This document shows, one piece after another, positions 36,938-46,555 of a stretch of 64,000 nt of DNA. This DNA is from Thermoanaerobaculia bacterium. Lineage in GTDB: Bacteria; Acidobacteriota; Thermoanaerobaculia; Multivoradales; Multivoraceae. Each line of letters opens with the position of its first letter. Position 1 is the stretch's first letter. The notes beneath the pieces were generated by a model. It did not search any database, was not told the origin of the DNA, and saw nothing but the letters and a program-made list of their open reading frames with translations. The position numbers were made by a program, and so were the translations under genes. The stretch lies in the NCBI GenBank assembly GCA_022822365.1, contig JAJEBV010000029.1, positions 26,271 to 90,270 of the forward strand. The letters run 5' to 3'.

Positions 36938-38446
36938 GTGATCGGACGGCGGCGGGCTGGCGCGCCGGCCCTCCTGCTGTGGCTGGCGTTGGCGCTCCAG
37001 GCCTTCGCCCCTGTTCGAGCCAACCAGAACGTCGACGGCGAAGACCTCGCGGCGACAGACCTCACCGTCCAGGATGTCGTCGCCCTGACGCTCCGCAACA
37101 GCAGGACGCTCGCCAACGAACGCCTGCGGCGCTCCGTTGAACGGTTCGCGCTGAAGATCGCCGAGACCGAGTTCCAGCCGCGCGTCACGGCCGGCGCCTA
37201 CACGGACCGCGACCTGACGGACGAGTCGGTCACCACTTCAGGGCTTGTGACGGCGCTCCGGCTCCGCGTCCCGACGGGCGGCGAACTCGGCCTCGCTTCG
37301 CGCCTCGGCTACACGGCCGACGGATCGCCCGCCGTCGCGCCCCACGCGGGCGTCCTCGATCTGACCTTCACCCAGCCCTTGTTGCGCGGCGGCGGTCTCG
37401 CCGTCGGCGGCGCGGCGCTCCGCACCGCGCGGCTGGCCGACGAGATGAACGTGCAGGCCTTCCGCGCGGTAGTCATCGACCTGACGACGAACTCGATTCG
37501 CGCCTACCGGGCCTATGCGCGGGCAAGGCAGCGCACCGGCATCGCGGAGCGTTCGCTCGATCGCGCCCTTGATCTGCTGGAGGTGAATCGCCTGCTGGTG
37601 GAGACCGGGCGCATGGCGGAACGCGACATCGTGCAGACCCAGGCCGATATCGCCCGCCGCCGCCTCGATCTCGTCGCCTCGGAAGGCAACCTCGACGCCG
37701 CCCGTCTCGCTCTGATCGACATCCTGGACATCGACGCCGCCACGCGCTTCGGACGCCTCGGCGAGTTCGACCCCGACGCACTGGAACCCGCCTCCGAGGG
37801 CCTGGGGGAAGCGGTCGAAACCGCCCTCGGGCGCCGGCCGGATTACCTGTCGGCGCTTCTTGGCGTTCGCAACGCGGAAACCCAGGCCTTGGTCGCGCGG
37901 AACGACCGCCTGTGGGATCTCTCGCTCACCCTGGGCGCGAGTCTCACCGGAGTCGGCGACTCGTTCGACGCCGCCTGGAACCAGTTGGACAGAACCGACC
38001 GCTACGTTGGACTCGATCTCACGATTCCGGTGGGCCGGCCGGCCGCGGGTCCCGCCGAACTGGCCCATCGCGAGGCGACGGCGAGCCTCGAAATGGCGAA
38101 GAACCGCCTGGTCGAACTGGAGCAGCGTATCGTCATCGATGTCACGAACTCCCTCCGGGAGGTCGCGCTGGCCAGGCAGCGGGCGGATCTGGCGGGCGAA
38201 GGCCGCCGCCTCGCCCAGGAGAAGGCCGGAATCGAGCGCGAGAAGCTGAATCTCGGCGTGTCGACGAACTTCCAGCTCGTCACCTTCGAGAACGACCTGG
38301 TGCTCGCGGAGATCGACGAGCTCGACGCGACGGTCGCCTACCTGAACGCCGTGACCGAGCTGGACCGGACCCTGGGCACGACGCTCGACCGCTGGGGCAT
38401 CGCGATCGATCAGGTCGAACAGGGGCCGCCGGCCGCGAACCCCTGA
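36938..38446 (+). CDS. TolC-family outer-membrane efflux protein
   Basis: A 502-aa outer-membrane factor with a signal peptide (LLLWLALALQAFAPVRA). Two OEP repeats follow, with long helices (LTVQDVVALTLRNSRTLANE near 41-60; LVARNDRLWDLSLTLGASL in the second half). It is the outer-membrane channel of the tripartite pump encoded by the next three genes. GTG start. The stop shares one nucleotide with the ATG of the adaptor gene. Confidence 0.85.
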   Translation: MIGRRRAGAPALLLWLALALQAFAPVRANQNVDGEDLAATDLTVQDVVALTLRNSRTLANERLRRSVERFALKIAETEFQPRVTAGAYTDRDLTDESVTTSGLVTALRLRVPTGGELGLASRLGYTADGSPAVAPHAGVLDLTFTQPLLRGGGLAVGGAALRTARLADEMNVQAFRAVVIDLTTNSIRAYRAYARARQRTGIAERSLDRALDLLEVNRLLVETGRMAERDIVQTQADIARRRLDLVASEGNLDAARLALIDILDIDAATRFGRLGEFDPDALEPASEGLGEAVETALGRRPDYLSALLGVRNAETQALVARNDRLWDLSLTLGASLTGVGDSFDAAWNQLDRTDRYVGLDLTIPVGRPAAGPAELAHREATASLEMAKNRLVELEQRIVIDVTNSLREVALARQRADLAGEGRRLAQEKAGIEREKLNLGVSTNFQLVTFENDLVLAEIDELDATVAYLNAVTELDRTLGTTLDRWGIAIDQVEQGPPAANP

Positions 38447-40236
38447 TGGCGACGACGGACCCAGGGCCGGCGGCGGACATACCCGGTTCGACTCACGAGG
38501 CGATCCTCGAGACGCTGGCCGGCGCCGTGATTTCGCTGGAATCCGGCGGCGTCGTGACCACCTTCAACGCGGCCGCGGCGGACATCACCGGGCTGACGCC
38601 GGAGTCGGTCATCGGGCGGACGTTCGCGGAGATCTTCCTCGCCCTCGATGGAGTCGACGCCTTCTGCGAGACGGTTCTGGACGCCGTGTACGGCGGGCCG
38701 CTGGTGCGCCGCCGCGTCGTCGACGCCACGTTCCCCGCCGGCAAGCGCACGCTCTCCATGAGCGTGTCCAAGGTAGAGCAGGGCGCCGGCGGCCAGGCGG
38801 CGGTCGCCGTCGTCTTCGACGACATTTCCGAGATCCGCGAGCTGCGCCAGAAGGAGCTGGAGCTTGCCCGCGAGGTGGAGAACCAGCACCGGGAACTGAA
38901 GGAGGCCTACCTTCGACTCGAGCACCGGAACCGGGATCTGGCGGACGCCCGGAAGCGTACGCGGTTCGCCTGGTTCGCCGGGTCGGCGGCGCTGGTTCTC
39001 CTGCTCGCGGCAGTCGCCTTCTTCGTTCTCGACTTTCGGCCGGATCCGCAGCCGGCGCGCCCGGCCGACGCTCAGGACGCACCGGCGGAGACCATCGTCC
39101 ACCTGGTCGAGTCGCAGCCGCTCCGGGCCGTCGTCACGGTGAGCGGCCAACTGGCGCCCCGGCGCGAGGTCGACATCACCAGCCCGATGACGGGGAGGAT
39201 CGCCGCGGTCCATGTGGCCTACGGCGCCCGGGTGGAAGCGGGCCAGCCCCTGGTGGACCTTGACGTGAGCGAGACGACGGTGCGTCGCCGGGAAGCGGAG
39301 GCCAAGTGGATCGCCGCCCGCGAGCAGTTCGACCGGGCCGAGACCTGGGACGAGAGCGTCGAAGTGTCCCGGGCGCGGCGTGACGTGACGAAGGCGGCGA
39401 TCGACCTGGAGAACAGCCGCGGCCAGCTCGACGAGACGGCCTTTCTGCTGGAGCGCGGCGTGATTCCGGCCGCCGAGCACGAGGCGGCGAGCCGGGACTT
39501 CGACAACCGCCAGCTCGATCTCGAGGCCGCCGAGCAGGATCTCGCCGTCGTTCTGCGGAAGGGCGTCTCCGATGGCCAGATCGCCCGGCTGGAACTCGAG
39601 AACGCCCGCGCGCAACTCGCGGAGCTCAACGAAACGTTGCGTTTGGCGCGGTTGCGCGCGCCGATCTCCGGCGTCGTCATGCGGCCGCGCGAGGTCGCGG
39701 CAACCGAGGAACGCTCCCAGGAGCGCCTGGTGGCGGGCGCGCCCACCACCTACGGCGAGCATCTGCTGACGATCGGCGATGTCGAGGGCCTGTCCGTCAT
39801 GGGCCGCGTCGACGAGCTGGATGTCGCGCAGGTCCGTGCCGGCAATCCCGTAACGATCCGCGGCGACGCCTTTCCCGACGTTACTCTGCGGGGCGCAGTC
39901 AGCCGGGTGTCGTCGGAGGCGCTGGCGCGGGACATCGGCGACGCGCCGCCCGCCTTCGAGTTCGTCGCCGTCGTCCATGACTTGACGGAAAGGCAGCGAG
40001 CGCAACTTCGTATCGGCATGTCGGTCGCGCTGGAAGTCGTCGTGCGGGACGAGGAGGATGTCCTGCTGGTCCCCATCGAAGCGGTCACGATCCAGGACGG
40101 CAGAAAGACCGTGAGGATCGCCGAGGGAGACGCAGTCAGGGAAGCGCCCGTCGTGACTGGCGTGACGACCTTCGACTCCGTCGAGATCAGGGAGGGTCTT
40201 GAGCCCGGCGATCGCATCCTGCTGCCGGCGCGATGA
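38446..40236 (+). CDS. PAS domain fused to HlyD-type periplasmic adaptor (membrane fusion protein)
   Basis: A 596-aa protein with an unusual order. A cytoplasmic PAS domain (about 15-127, ILETLAGAVISLESGGVVTTF and FDDISEIRELRQ) leads into a coiled coil (about 129-172) and one membrane helix (about 174-197). The periplasmic HlyD/MacA-like adaptor follows, with a barrel-sandwich entry (VSGQLAPRREVDITSPMTGRI), a long helical hairpin (about 285-405) and a beta-barrel (LLTIGDVEGLSVMGRVDELD). The ATG at 38446 overlaps the tolC-like stop; upstream in-frame sequence is a shadow of that gene. Adaptors normally have a short N-terminal anchor only, so the PAS domain suggests cytoplasmic sensing coupled to the pump (inference). 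Confidence 0.88.
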   Translation: MATTDPGPAADIPGSTHEAILETLAGAVISLESGGVVTTFNAAAADITGLTPESVIGRTFAEIFLALDGVDAFCETVLDAVYGGPLVRRRVVDATFPAGKRTLSMSVSKVEQGAGGQAAVAVVFDDISEIRELRQKELELAREVENQHRELKEAYLRLEHRNRDLADARKRTRFAWFAGSAALVLLLAAVAFFVLDFRPDPQPARPADAQDAPAETIVHLVESQPLRAVVTVSGQLAPRREVDITSPMTGRIAAVHVAYGARVEAGQPLVDLDVSETTVRRREAEAKWIAAREQFDRAETWDESVEVSRARRDVTKAAIDLENSRGQLDETAFLLERGVIPAAEHEAASRDFDNRQLDLEAAEQDLAVVLRKGVSDGQIARLELENARAQLAELNETLRLARLRAPISGVVMRPREVAATEERSQERLVAGAPTTYGEHLLTIGDVEGLSVMGRVDELDVAQVRAGNPVTIRGDAFPDVTLRGAVSRVSSEALARDIGDAPPAFEFVAVVHDLTERQRAQLRIGMSVALEVVVRDEEDVLLVPIEAVTIQDGRKTVRIAEGDAVREAPVVTGVTTFDSVEIREGLEPGDRILLPAR

Positions 40237-40988
40237 AGACGCCCGCCGCCTCGCCGACCGCCCTGCCTGGCGCGCCGACCGGACTGACCCTGTCGGCTGT
40301 CCGCAAGCACTACAACGTCGGTCCGGTCACGACGGAGATTCTGAAGGGGGTCGACCTCGAAGTCCGGCAGGGCGACAGCCTGGCGATCATGGGCGGCTCC
40401 GGCAGCGGCAAGTCCACGCTGATGAACATCATGGGGCTGATGGACCGCCCCAGCAGCGGGTCCTGTCTGCTCGGCGACCGCGACCTCCTGGGAATGGACG
40501 ATGACGAACGCTCCGACCTGCGCAACCGGCGGATGGGCTTCGTCTTCCAGGCCTTCCACCTGCTCGGGCACCTGAGCGCATGGGGGAACGTCGCGCTACC
40601 GCTCGTCTACCGTGGAGTCAGCGTCCCCGAGTCGCGACGGCTCGCGGTGGAGATGCTGGAACGGGTCGAGATGGGCGATCGCGTCGACCACCGCCCGAGT
40701 CAGTTGTCCGGCGGTCAGCAGCAGAGGGTCGGCATCGCCCGGGCCCTCGTCGGCCGGCCGGCGATCGTCTTCGCCGACGAACCCACCGCGGCGCTCGACC
40801 GGGACACCGGGCACGAGATCATGGACCAACTGCTCCGGCTGAACTCCGAGGAGGGGATCACCCTCGTCATCGTGACCCATGATCGCGGCGTCGCCCGGCA
40901 GTGCTCCCGACTCGTTCGCCTGGTGGACGGCGTGATCGAGGAGAGTGACCGGGAGCGGGCCGGGCGCCTCGGAGGCACATCCGGATGA
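40233..40988 (+). CDS. ABC transporter ATPase, MacB/LolD type
   Basis: A 251-aa ABC ATPase with Walker A GGSGSGKST (about 54-62), the signature LSGGQQQRVGIARAL (about 155-169), Walker B IVFADEPTAALD (about 175-186) and the H-loop VTHD. It belongs to the MacB/LolD/SalX group that energises mechanotransmission permeases. The ATG overlaps the adaptor stop and the end overlaps the permease gene (ATGA), giving one operon. Confidence 0.9.
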   Translation: MKTPAASPTALPGAPTGLTLSAVRKHYNVGPVTTEILKGVDLEVRQGDSLAIMGGSGSGKSTLMNIMGLMDRPSSGSCLLGDRDLLGMDDDERSDLRNRRMGFVFQAFHLLGHLSAWGNVALPLVYRGVSVPESRRLAVEMLERVEMGDRVDHRPSQLSGGQQQRVGIARALVGRPAIVFADEPTAALDRDTGHEIMDQLLRLNSEEGITLVIVTHDRGVARQCSRLVRLVDGVIEESDRERAGRLGGTSG

Positions 40989-42181
40989 CCATGCCGGCAA
41001 GCGCCCAACTGCGGGAGGCGGCGTCGAGGCTCCTCGCCACGCCGCAACGCAGTCTGCTGACGCTCACGGGCATCGCCATCGGCGCCGGCGCCGTCATCGC
41101 CCTGGTCACCGTCGGCGTAATCGCCAGGAACGAGGCGACGGAGCAGTTCCGGGCGTTGGGAACCGACGTCCTCTCGGTGTACGCCTTCCTGCTCGAGTCG
41201 AACGCGGCCGGAGCGCGCAAGACCGGCCTCGCCGAGTCCGACGCAGCCGATCTCGCCCGGCTGCCATCGATCAGCCGCGCGGCGCCCTACGCGATCCGGC
41301 AAGGAGAACTGCGCCTGGGGGGCCAGGGCAACCGGCCGGTGACTGTCGTCGGCGCCACGCGGCAGCTCGCCCGCGTCCACAACCTGGATCTCGAGGTCGG
41401 CCGGTTCCTCTCGCCTCTCGACGGCTACCGGCCGTTCGCCGTGATCGGCGCCGACGTAGCCGGCGCGCTGCGGAGCGACGGCCAGGAACCCGTGCCCGGC
41501 GCGACGGTCAGGATGGATGACACGCTCTACACGATCATCGGCGTGCTCTGCCCGGACCCTCGCGGGCGAGAGGCCATACGCCCCGACGAAACGATCTTCG
41601 TGCCCCTCGGGTACATGACAAGGAAGTCGGCCTTGAGGAACCTGACGAGCATCACGCTGCGGATGGCGCCCGAGGTCCACTATTTGACGGCGAGCGCCGC
41701 GGTGACGGAACATCTCCGGCGCCTGGAGCCGAGACTCGTCGTGCGGGTGGACAGCCCGGTCCAGATCATCGAGCAGAGGGAAGCGCAGATGCGCCTGTTC
41801 GCGCTCCTGCTCGGAACGGTCGGCGGCATTTCCCTCGTGCTCGGCGGGGTGGGCCTGATGAACGCGATGCTCGGGGCGGTGAGGGAGCAACGGACGGAGA
41901 TTGGCATTCGACGCGCGTTCGGCGCCCGCCAGAGCGACATTCGCCGCCAGTACCTGACCCAGAGCGGCCTGCTTTGCCTGCTCGGAGGCCTCGTTGGAAC
42001 CGTGCTCGCCTTGACAACGACCCTGCTGATCAGCTCCTTCGCGGGCTGGACCTGGCAACTGTCCGGCATGAGCATCGCCCTTGGGCTCGGCACGGCCGGC
42101 GCGGTCGGTATGGGTTTCGGCTTCTACCCCGCCAGACACGCGGCTCGACTCGATCCGATCGAGGTGCTCCGCGACGGTTGA
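40985..42181 (+). CDS. MacB/FtsX-type ABC permease
   Basis: A 398-aa permease with one N-terminal helix (LTLTGIAIGAGAVIALVTVGV, about 18-38), a MacB-type periplasmic domain (about 50-255), and three C-terminal helices (about 275-390) separated by the family motif EIGIRRAFGARQSDIRRQYL. With the ATPase, adaptor and TolC-like protein it completes a MacAB-TolC-like machine. Substrate is unknown; such pumps export antibiotics, peptides or lipids. Confidence 0.88.
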   Translation: MTMPASAQLREAASRLLATPQRSLLTLTGIAIGAGAVIALVTVGVIARNEATEQFRALGTDVLSVYAFLLESNAAGARKTGLAESDAADLARLPSISRAAPYAIRQGELRLGGQGNRPVTVVGATRQLARVHNLDLEVGRFLSPLDGYRPFAVIGADVAGALRSDGQEPVPGATVRMDDTLYTIIGVLCPDPRGREAIRPDETIFVPLGYMTRKSALRNLTSITLRMAPEVHYLTASAAVTEHLRRLEPRLVVRVDSPVQIIEQREAQMRLFALLLGTVGGISLVLGGVGLMNAMLGAVREQRTEIGIRRAFGARQSDIRRQYLTQSGLLCLLGGLVGTVLALTTTLLISSFAGWTWQLSGMSIALGLGTAGAVGMGFGFYPARHAARLDPIEVLRDG

Positions 42182-42184
42182 GGA

Positions 42185-42200
42185 GCGCCGCGGGCGGCGC
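42185..42200. terminator. GC-rich hairpin between convergent genes
   Basis: GCGCCG/CGGCGC pair around CGGG just after the permease stop, before the convergent flotillin stop. There is no T-tract. Confidence 0.35.
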
Positions 42201-42228
42201 GATGGACGGCCCCGGGCGCCCGCGGGCG

Positions 42229-43662
42229 CTACGAACCCTGATCGGAGTCGGTCTCCCGACCGGACTCGGGCGCCTCGCTCGTGGCGCCTTCATCGGGCTG
42301 ATGGGCGCCCAGGTACTCCGGCAGCTTGATGCCGACGTTCTTCGTCAGCTCGTGCAGCGGCGGCAGCGAACCGACCAGGCCGGAGACGAAGTCCGCGGTG
42401 GCCGTCTTGCCGTTCTCGCCGCGGCCCGAGTCCCAGACGGTCACGTTGTCGATCTTGAGGTTGGCGATCGCCTTGGCCTGCTCCTCGACCAGCTTCGGTA
42501 GCTGTTCCGTGGCCAGCAGAAGCGCCGCGTTGTCGGCGCCGCCGATCGCGTCGACGATCTGGTCGAAGCCCTCGGCCTTCTTCTTGAGCACCGCCTCGAT
42601 GCCGGCCGCTTCGGCTTCCTGGAGCCGCTGGATGCGGTCGGCGTCGGCGTCGGTCAGGGACCGGATGCCGTCCGCCTCGCCGCGCTTGAGGCGACGGTTG
42701 CGCTCGGCCTCGGCCTCGGCGAGCGTGGCGATCTCCTCCTTCTTGATCTCGGCGGGGACGACGACGTCCGCCCGCTGGGTCGCCTGCTCGCGGCTGGCGC
42801 GCGCGACCTCGGACTCCTGCTGCGCCGCGTAGGCTTCCTGGAGCGCCTGGGCGGCCTTGACCTTCTCGGCGGCGGAGGCGTCGCGCTCGGCCTCGGCCTC
42901 TTCCTTTCGCCGGCTGGAGTCGGACTGGGCCACGCGCACGGCGGATTCGTTCTCGCCCTCCTGAGCCGTCGCCCTGGCCTCGGCCACCTGGATGCGCCGG
43001 TCGCGCTCGGCGGCCGCGGCGCCGACCTCGCCGTCGCGCTCCTGCTCGGCAACCTTGACCTTCGCCTCGTTGATTGCCCGCGCCGCGGCCTCCTTGCCGA
43101 GCGCGTCGATGTAGCCGGACTCGTCCGTGATGTCCTGGATGTTCACGTTGATCAGCCGCAGGCCGACCTTCTTCAACTCGACCTCGACGCCGTTCGAGAT
43201 GTTCTCGATCAGCTTGTCGCGGTCGGCGTTGATCTCCTCGATCGGCATCGTCGCCAGGACGACGCGCATCTGACCGAAGATGATGTCGCGGGCGAGCGCG
43301 GAGACGCGCTCCATCTGCATGCCGAGCAGGCGTTCGGCGGCGTTCTCCATCACCCCGGACTCGGTCGAGATGCCGACGGTGAACGTCGACGGGCAGTTGA
43401 CGCGGATGTTCTGTTTCGAGAGGGCTCCAGTCAGGTTGATGTCCATCGTCATCGGTTCGAGATCGAGGAACTGGTGGGCCTGAAGGATCGGGATGATGAA
43501 GGCGGCGCCGCCGTGGTAGCACTTCGCCGAACCGGCGCCGCCGATCTTGCCGTAGACCACGAGGATGCGATCCGAGGGACAACGGCGGTAGCGGCTCGAG
43601 AGCGAGAAGATGAGGATGAGGACCGCCGCCAGGGCGGACAGGATGAGGATGATCAGGTCCAC
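42229..43662 (-). CDS. Flotillin/SPFH family membrane scaffold protein
   Basis: A 477-aa flotillin-like protein with an N-terminal membrane anchor (LIILILSALAAVLILIFSL). An SPFH/PHB domain (about 30-210) is followed by a long Ala/Glu-rich coiled coil with repeated EAEAERxxRL units (about 200-390) and a C-terminal oligomerisation region. Flotillins organise membrane microdomains. The GTG start has AGGAG upstream. It is 19 nt downstream of the NfeD-like gene, and NfeD-flotillin pairs are common. Confidence 0.9.
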   Translation of the reverse strand: MDLIILILSALAAVLILIFSLSSRYRRCPSDRILVVYGKIGGAGSAKCYHGGAAFIIPILQAHQFLDLEPMTMDINLTGALSKQNIRVNCPSTFTVGISTESGVMENAAERLLGMQMERVSALARDIIFGQMRVVLATMPIEEINADRDKLIENISNGVEVELKKVGLRLINVNIQDITDESGYIDALGKEAAARAINEAKVKVAEQERDGEVGAAAAERDRRIQVAEARATAQEGENESAVRVAQSDSSRRKEEAEAERDASAAEKVKAAQALQEAYAAQQESEVARASREQATQRADVVVPAEIKKEEIATLAEAEAERNRRLKRGEADGIRSLTDADADRIQRLQEAEAAGIEAVLKKKAEGFDQIVDAIGGADNAALLLATEQLPKLVEEQAKAIANLKIDNVTVWDSGRGENGKTATADFVSGLVGSLPPLHELTKNVGIKLPEYLGAHQPDEGATSEAPESGRETDSDQGS

Positions 43663-43681
43663 GTATGGATTCTCCTAACTG

Positions 43682-44269
43682 CTACTTGGTTTCTTTCGCG
43701 TCGCCGGCTTCCGCGTCCAGGGGAGCGACGAGCAGGGTGTTGGAATCGAGAGTGTCGACCACGCGGATGCGGGTGAGAGTCGGCAGGCCCTGGTCGTGCC
43801 GCGTCATCGCGGCGACCGTACGCAGCCGGCCCTGGACCAGGACTTCGACCTGCCCCGGCTTCTTGAGGCTGCCGCCGATCGGCGCGTACACCTTGCCGGC
43901 GACGCCGACCGCGTTCCGGTAGTCGATCGTGCCGCTGTGGCGCAGGCCCATCATCACGCGGATGATCAGAAACAGGATGCCGGCGAAGAGGAGGCCGACG
44001 ATGGTGCCGCCGATCGAGGCGGCCAGCGTCGAGTAGCCGGCGCGGATCATCACGACGCCCGTCCAGCCGAAGCCGGCCAGGAAGCCGCTCACGGTGCGGA
44101 GCGAGAGCAGCGAAGTGCCTTCGCCGTCGGCGGCGTCGAACAGATCGTCGAGTCCGAAGACGGCGAGGATCACCTGAACGAGCAGCGCCAGTGCCGAGAC
44201 GATCCCCAGCGTGTAGAAGACCCGGTATGCCCCCTCCAGAGAGCCCCACCAGTCGCTGACTGCCTCCAT
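43682..44269 (-). CDS. NfeD-like membrane protein (flotillin partner)
   Basis: A 195-aa protein with about four hydrophobic segments in the first 110 residues and a C-terminal OB-fold-like segment (AVGVAGKVYAPIGGSLKKPG then VEVLVQGRLRTVAAMT), the NfeD1b-type layout. It has no ClpP-like protease domain. The ATG follows GGAGGAGCG. Cotranscription with the downstream flotillin gene supports the assignment. Confidence 0.8.
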   Translation of the reverse strand: MEAVSDWWGSLEGAYRVFYTLGIVSALALLVQVILAVFGLDDLFDAADGEGTSLLSLRTVSGFLAGFGWTGVVMIRAGYSTLAASIGGTIVGLLFAGILFLIIRVMMGLRHSGTIDYRNAVGVAGKVYAPIGGSLKKPGQVEVLVQGRLRTVAAMTRHDQGLPTLTRIRVVDTLDSNTLLVAPLDAEAGDAKETK

Positions 44270-44319
44270 CGCTCCTCCCTAGTCCTTGTACGTTGATTCG
44301 GGCCTGGCTGTTCTCCGTC

Positions 44320-45666
44320 CTAGGCGGCCTCGCGGGCACGCTTCATGCCCCGAGCCTCGTCGACTCGCAGCAACAGCAGGCCGCCGACCAGGAAGAAAGC
44401 GAGGACGATCGAGACGCCGGCCCGCTGCCCGTAGCCGGCAGTGATCAGCCCGAGCAGGAGCGGCCCGAGGAAGGCGGTCGCCTTGCCGGAGAAGGCGAAG
44501 AAGCCGAAGAACTCCGACTCGTAGCGCTGGGGTGCGAATCGGGCCATCAGCGACCGGCTCGCGGATTGGACGGGGCCGATGAACAGGCCGGAAATCAGGA
44601 CCGCGATCCAGAACACGGCCTTGCTCGTTGCGACGACCGCCACGAAGGTGCACACGAACAGGCCGACCAGGCTCCAGAGCACCGTCGCCCGGCCCCCGAG
44701 GCGGTCGTCCAGGAGGCCGAACAGGAAGGCGCCCAGTCCGCCGGTGACGTTCAGCGAGATCGCGAAGAGGATGACTTCGCCCGTGTCCATGCCGAACGTC
44801 CCCGCGGCGTAGACGCCTCCGAAGGCCATCATGGTGATCAGGCCGTCGTTGTAGACCAGTCGAGCGAGCAGGAAGCGAACGATGTCCTTGAACTCCCGGA
44901 TGCGGCCGAACGTGCGTGCCAGATCGCGGAACGCCCTACCGATGGAAGCCGCCGTACCGGAGGTTGAGGCGCTTCGGGCACCCCTCTGGTCCCGCACCAG
45001 TAGCAGCATCGGCAGACTGAAGAGCAGGAACCACCCGGCGACGAGGAGGTTCGTGGCGCGGACGTTGAAGCCGTCCTCGGTGCTCAACGACACCCAGGGT
45101 TGGGCGTCGCCGAGCCCGACCAGTCCGAGCAGCGCCAGTACCAGGCTGACGAGGCCGCCCGCATAGCCGATGCCCCAGCCGATTCCGGAGATGCGGCCGA
45201 TCGTCGCCGGGGTCGATACCTGTGGCAGGAAGGCGTTGTAGAACACCATGCCGACCTCGAAGCCGATGTTCGCAACGACGAACAGGGCGAGAGCCGCCAG
45301 CACGGCGTTGGCGCTCCCCGGAACGACGAAGGTGAGCCAGGCGGTCGCTCCGACCGAGATCAAGGTGGCCGCGGTGAGGAAGCGGCGGCGGAGACCCGAA
45401 CGGTCGGCCATCGCGCCCAGGACCGGCGAGACCAGCGCGATGATCAGGGAGCTGGTCGTGACGCCGCGCGACCAGAGGACGGTGCCCCGGTCCGCGTTCT
45501 CGGCGAAGGTCTGCGTGAAGAAGGTGGCGTAGACGAACGTCACCACCAGGGTGGTGAAGGCGGAGTTGCCCCAGTCGTAGAGACACCAGGACGCCACCGC
45601 CCGGCGGCGGTCGGAGGTCTCTCCTGCGCTGCCGCCGTTCTGTTTCAGAACCGTTCGTCCTCCCAC
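44320..45666 (-). CDS. MFS transporter, UMF1/Atg22-like
   Basis: A 12-helix major facilitator of about 448 aa with the family start ASWCLYDWGNSAFTTLVV and the motif-A-like GAMADRSGLRRR. The substrate is unknown. The start is uncertain: GTG codons at 45666/45669 have poor ribosome sites, whereas a CTG at 45648 overlaps the crotonase stop as CTGA and has GGGAGG 10 nt upstream, by analogy with the many ATGA/GTGA overlaps here. It is the last gene of the sulfatase-to-MFS minus-strand run. Confidence 0.82.
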   Translation of the reverse strand: MGGRTVLKQNGGSAGETSDRRRAVASWCLYDWGNSAFTTLVVTFVYATFFTQTFAENADRGTVLWSRGVTTSSLIIALVSPVLGAMADRSGLRRRFLTAATLISVGATAWLTFVVPGSANAVLAALALFVVANIGFEVGMVFYNAFLPQVSTPATIGRISGIGWGIGYAGGLVSLVLALLGLVGLGDAQPWVSLSTEDGFNVRATNLLVAGWFLLFSLPMLLLVRDQRGARSASTSGTAASIGRAFRDLARTFGRIREFKDIVRFLLARLVYNDGLITMMAFGGVYAAGTFGMDTGEVILFAISLNVTGGLGAFLFGLLDDRLGGRATVLWSLVGLFVCTFVAVVATSKAVFWIAVLISGLFIGPVQSASRSLMARFAPQRYESEFFGFFAFSGKATAFLGPLLLGLITAGYGQRAGVSIVLAFFLVGGLLLLRVDEARGMKRAREAA

Positions 45667-46502
45667 CACGGGAAGTAGGGGGGCATGTCGGAACTGACCT
45701 TCATCGGGAACTCGGCCGGGCGCTTCTCGAGGAAGGATGTGACGCCCTCCCTGGCGTCGGCGCTCCGGCCGCGGGTGTAGATGCCCTTGGACTCGACACG
45801 GTGCGCAGCCATGGGCGACTCGGCGTCGAGGGCCTTCCACAGCATGTGCCGCGTGATCGCGACCGACACGGGCGAGGTGTTGGCCGCGATCTCGCTCGCC
45901 AGCTCACGGGCGGCGGGGAGCAGCTCGTCCGGCGGCAGGACGCGACTGACGAGTCCCGCCTCGAACGCTTCCGAGGCCGGGAAGACGCGGCCGGTCAGCG
46001 TCCACTCGGAGGCCCGGCCCATGCCGACGAGCCGGGGCAGGAAGTAGCTGCTGCAGGCTTCCGGCACCATGCCCCGGCGGACGAAGACGAAACCCATCCT
46101 CGCCTCCGTCGAGGCCAGGCGAACGTCCATCGGCAGGGTCATCGTGATGCCGACGCCGACCGCCGGGCCGTTGATCGCGGCGATGATCGGTTTGCGGAGG
46201 TCGTAGATTCGCAGCGACAGGACGCCGCCGCCGTCCCGGTAGTCGTCGAGGTCGGCGCTGGAACGGGCGAAGGTGTCGCCGCCGGAAGACAGATCGGCGC
46301 CGGCGCAGAATCCTCGCCCTTCGCCGGTGATGATGACCGCGCGGACGTCGTCGTCCGCGTCGGCGCGGTCGAAGGCGTCCATCATCTCCGCCATCATCTG
46401 GCCGTTGAAGGCGTTGAGACGCTCGGGCCGGTTCAGCGTGATCGTGAGGACGCCGTCCTCGAGTTCGTGGCGGATCGCGTGGTCGTGGGGTTCGGAAGCC
46501 AT
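45645..46502 (-). CDS. Enoyl-CoA hydratase/isomerase (crotonase) family protein
   Basis: A 285-aa crotonase. LTITLNRPERLNAFNGQMM (about 19-37), GFCAGADLSSGG (about 64-75), AINGPAVGVGITMTLPMD (about 109-126) and the active-site glutamate region RRGMVPEACSSYFLPRLVG (about 141-159) are all present. The specific acyl-CoA is unknown. I start at the ATG at 46502. It is 53 nt downstream of glyA, with a short imperfect repeat (TTCAGnGTCTGGCGGCG twice on the plus strand) between them. Confidence 0.85.
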   Translation of the reverse strand: MASEPHDHAIRHELEDGVLTITLNRPERLNAFNGQMMAEMMDAFDRADADDDVRAVIITGEGRGFCAGADLSSGGDTFARSSADLDDYRDGGGVLSLRIYDLRKPIIAAINGPAVGVGITMTLPMDVRLASTEARMGFVFVRRGMVPEACSSYFLPRLVGMGRASEWTLTGRVFPASEAFEAGLVSRVLPPDELLPAARELASEIAANTSPVSVAITRHMLWKALDAESPMAAHRVESKGIYTRGRSADAREGVTSFLEKRPAEFPMKVSSDMPPYFPWWEDERF

Positions 46503-46555
46503 CTCGTTCTTCAGCCTCTTGCGTCTGTTGTTCAGTGTCTGGCGGCGCTTGATCT

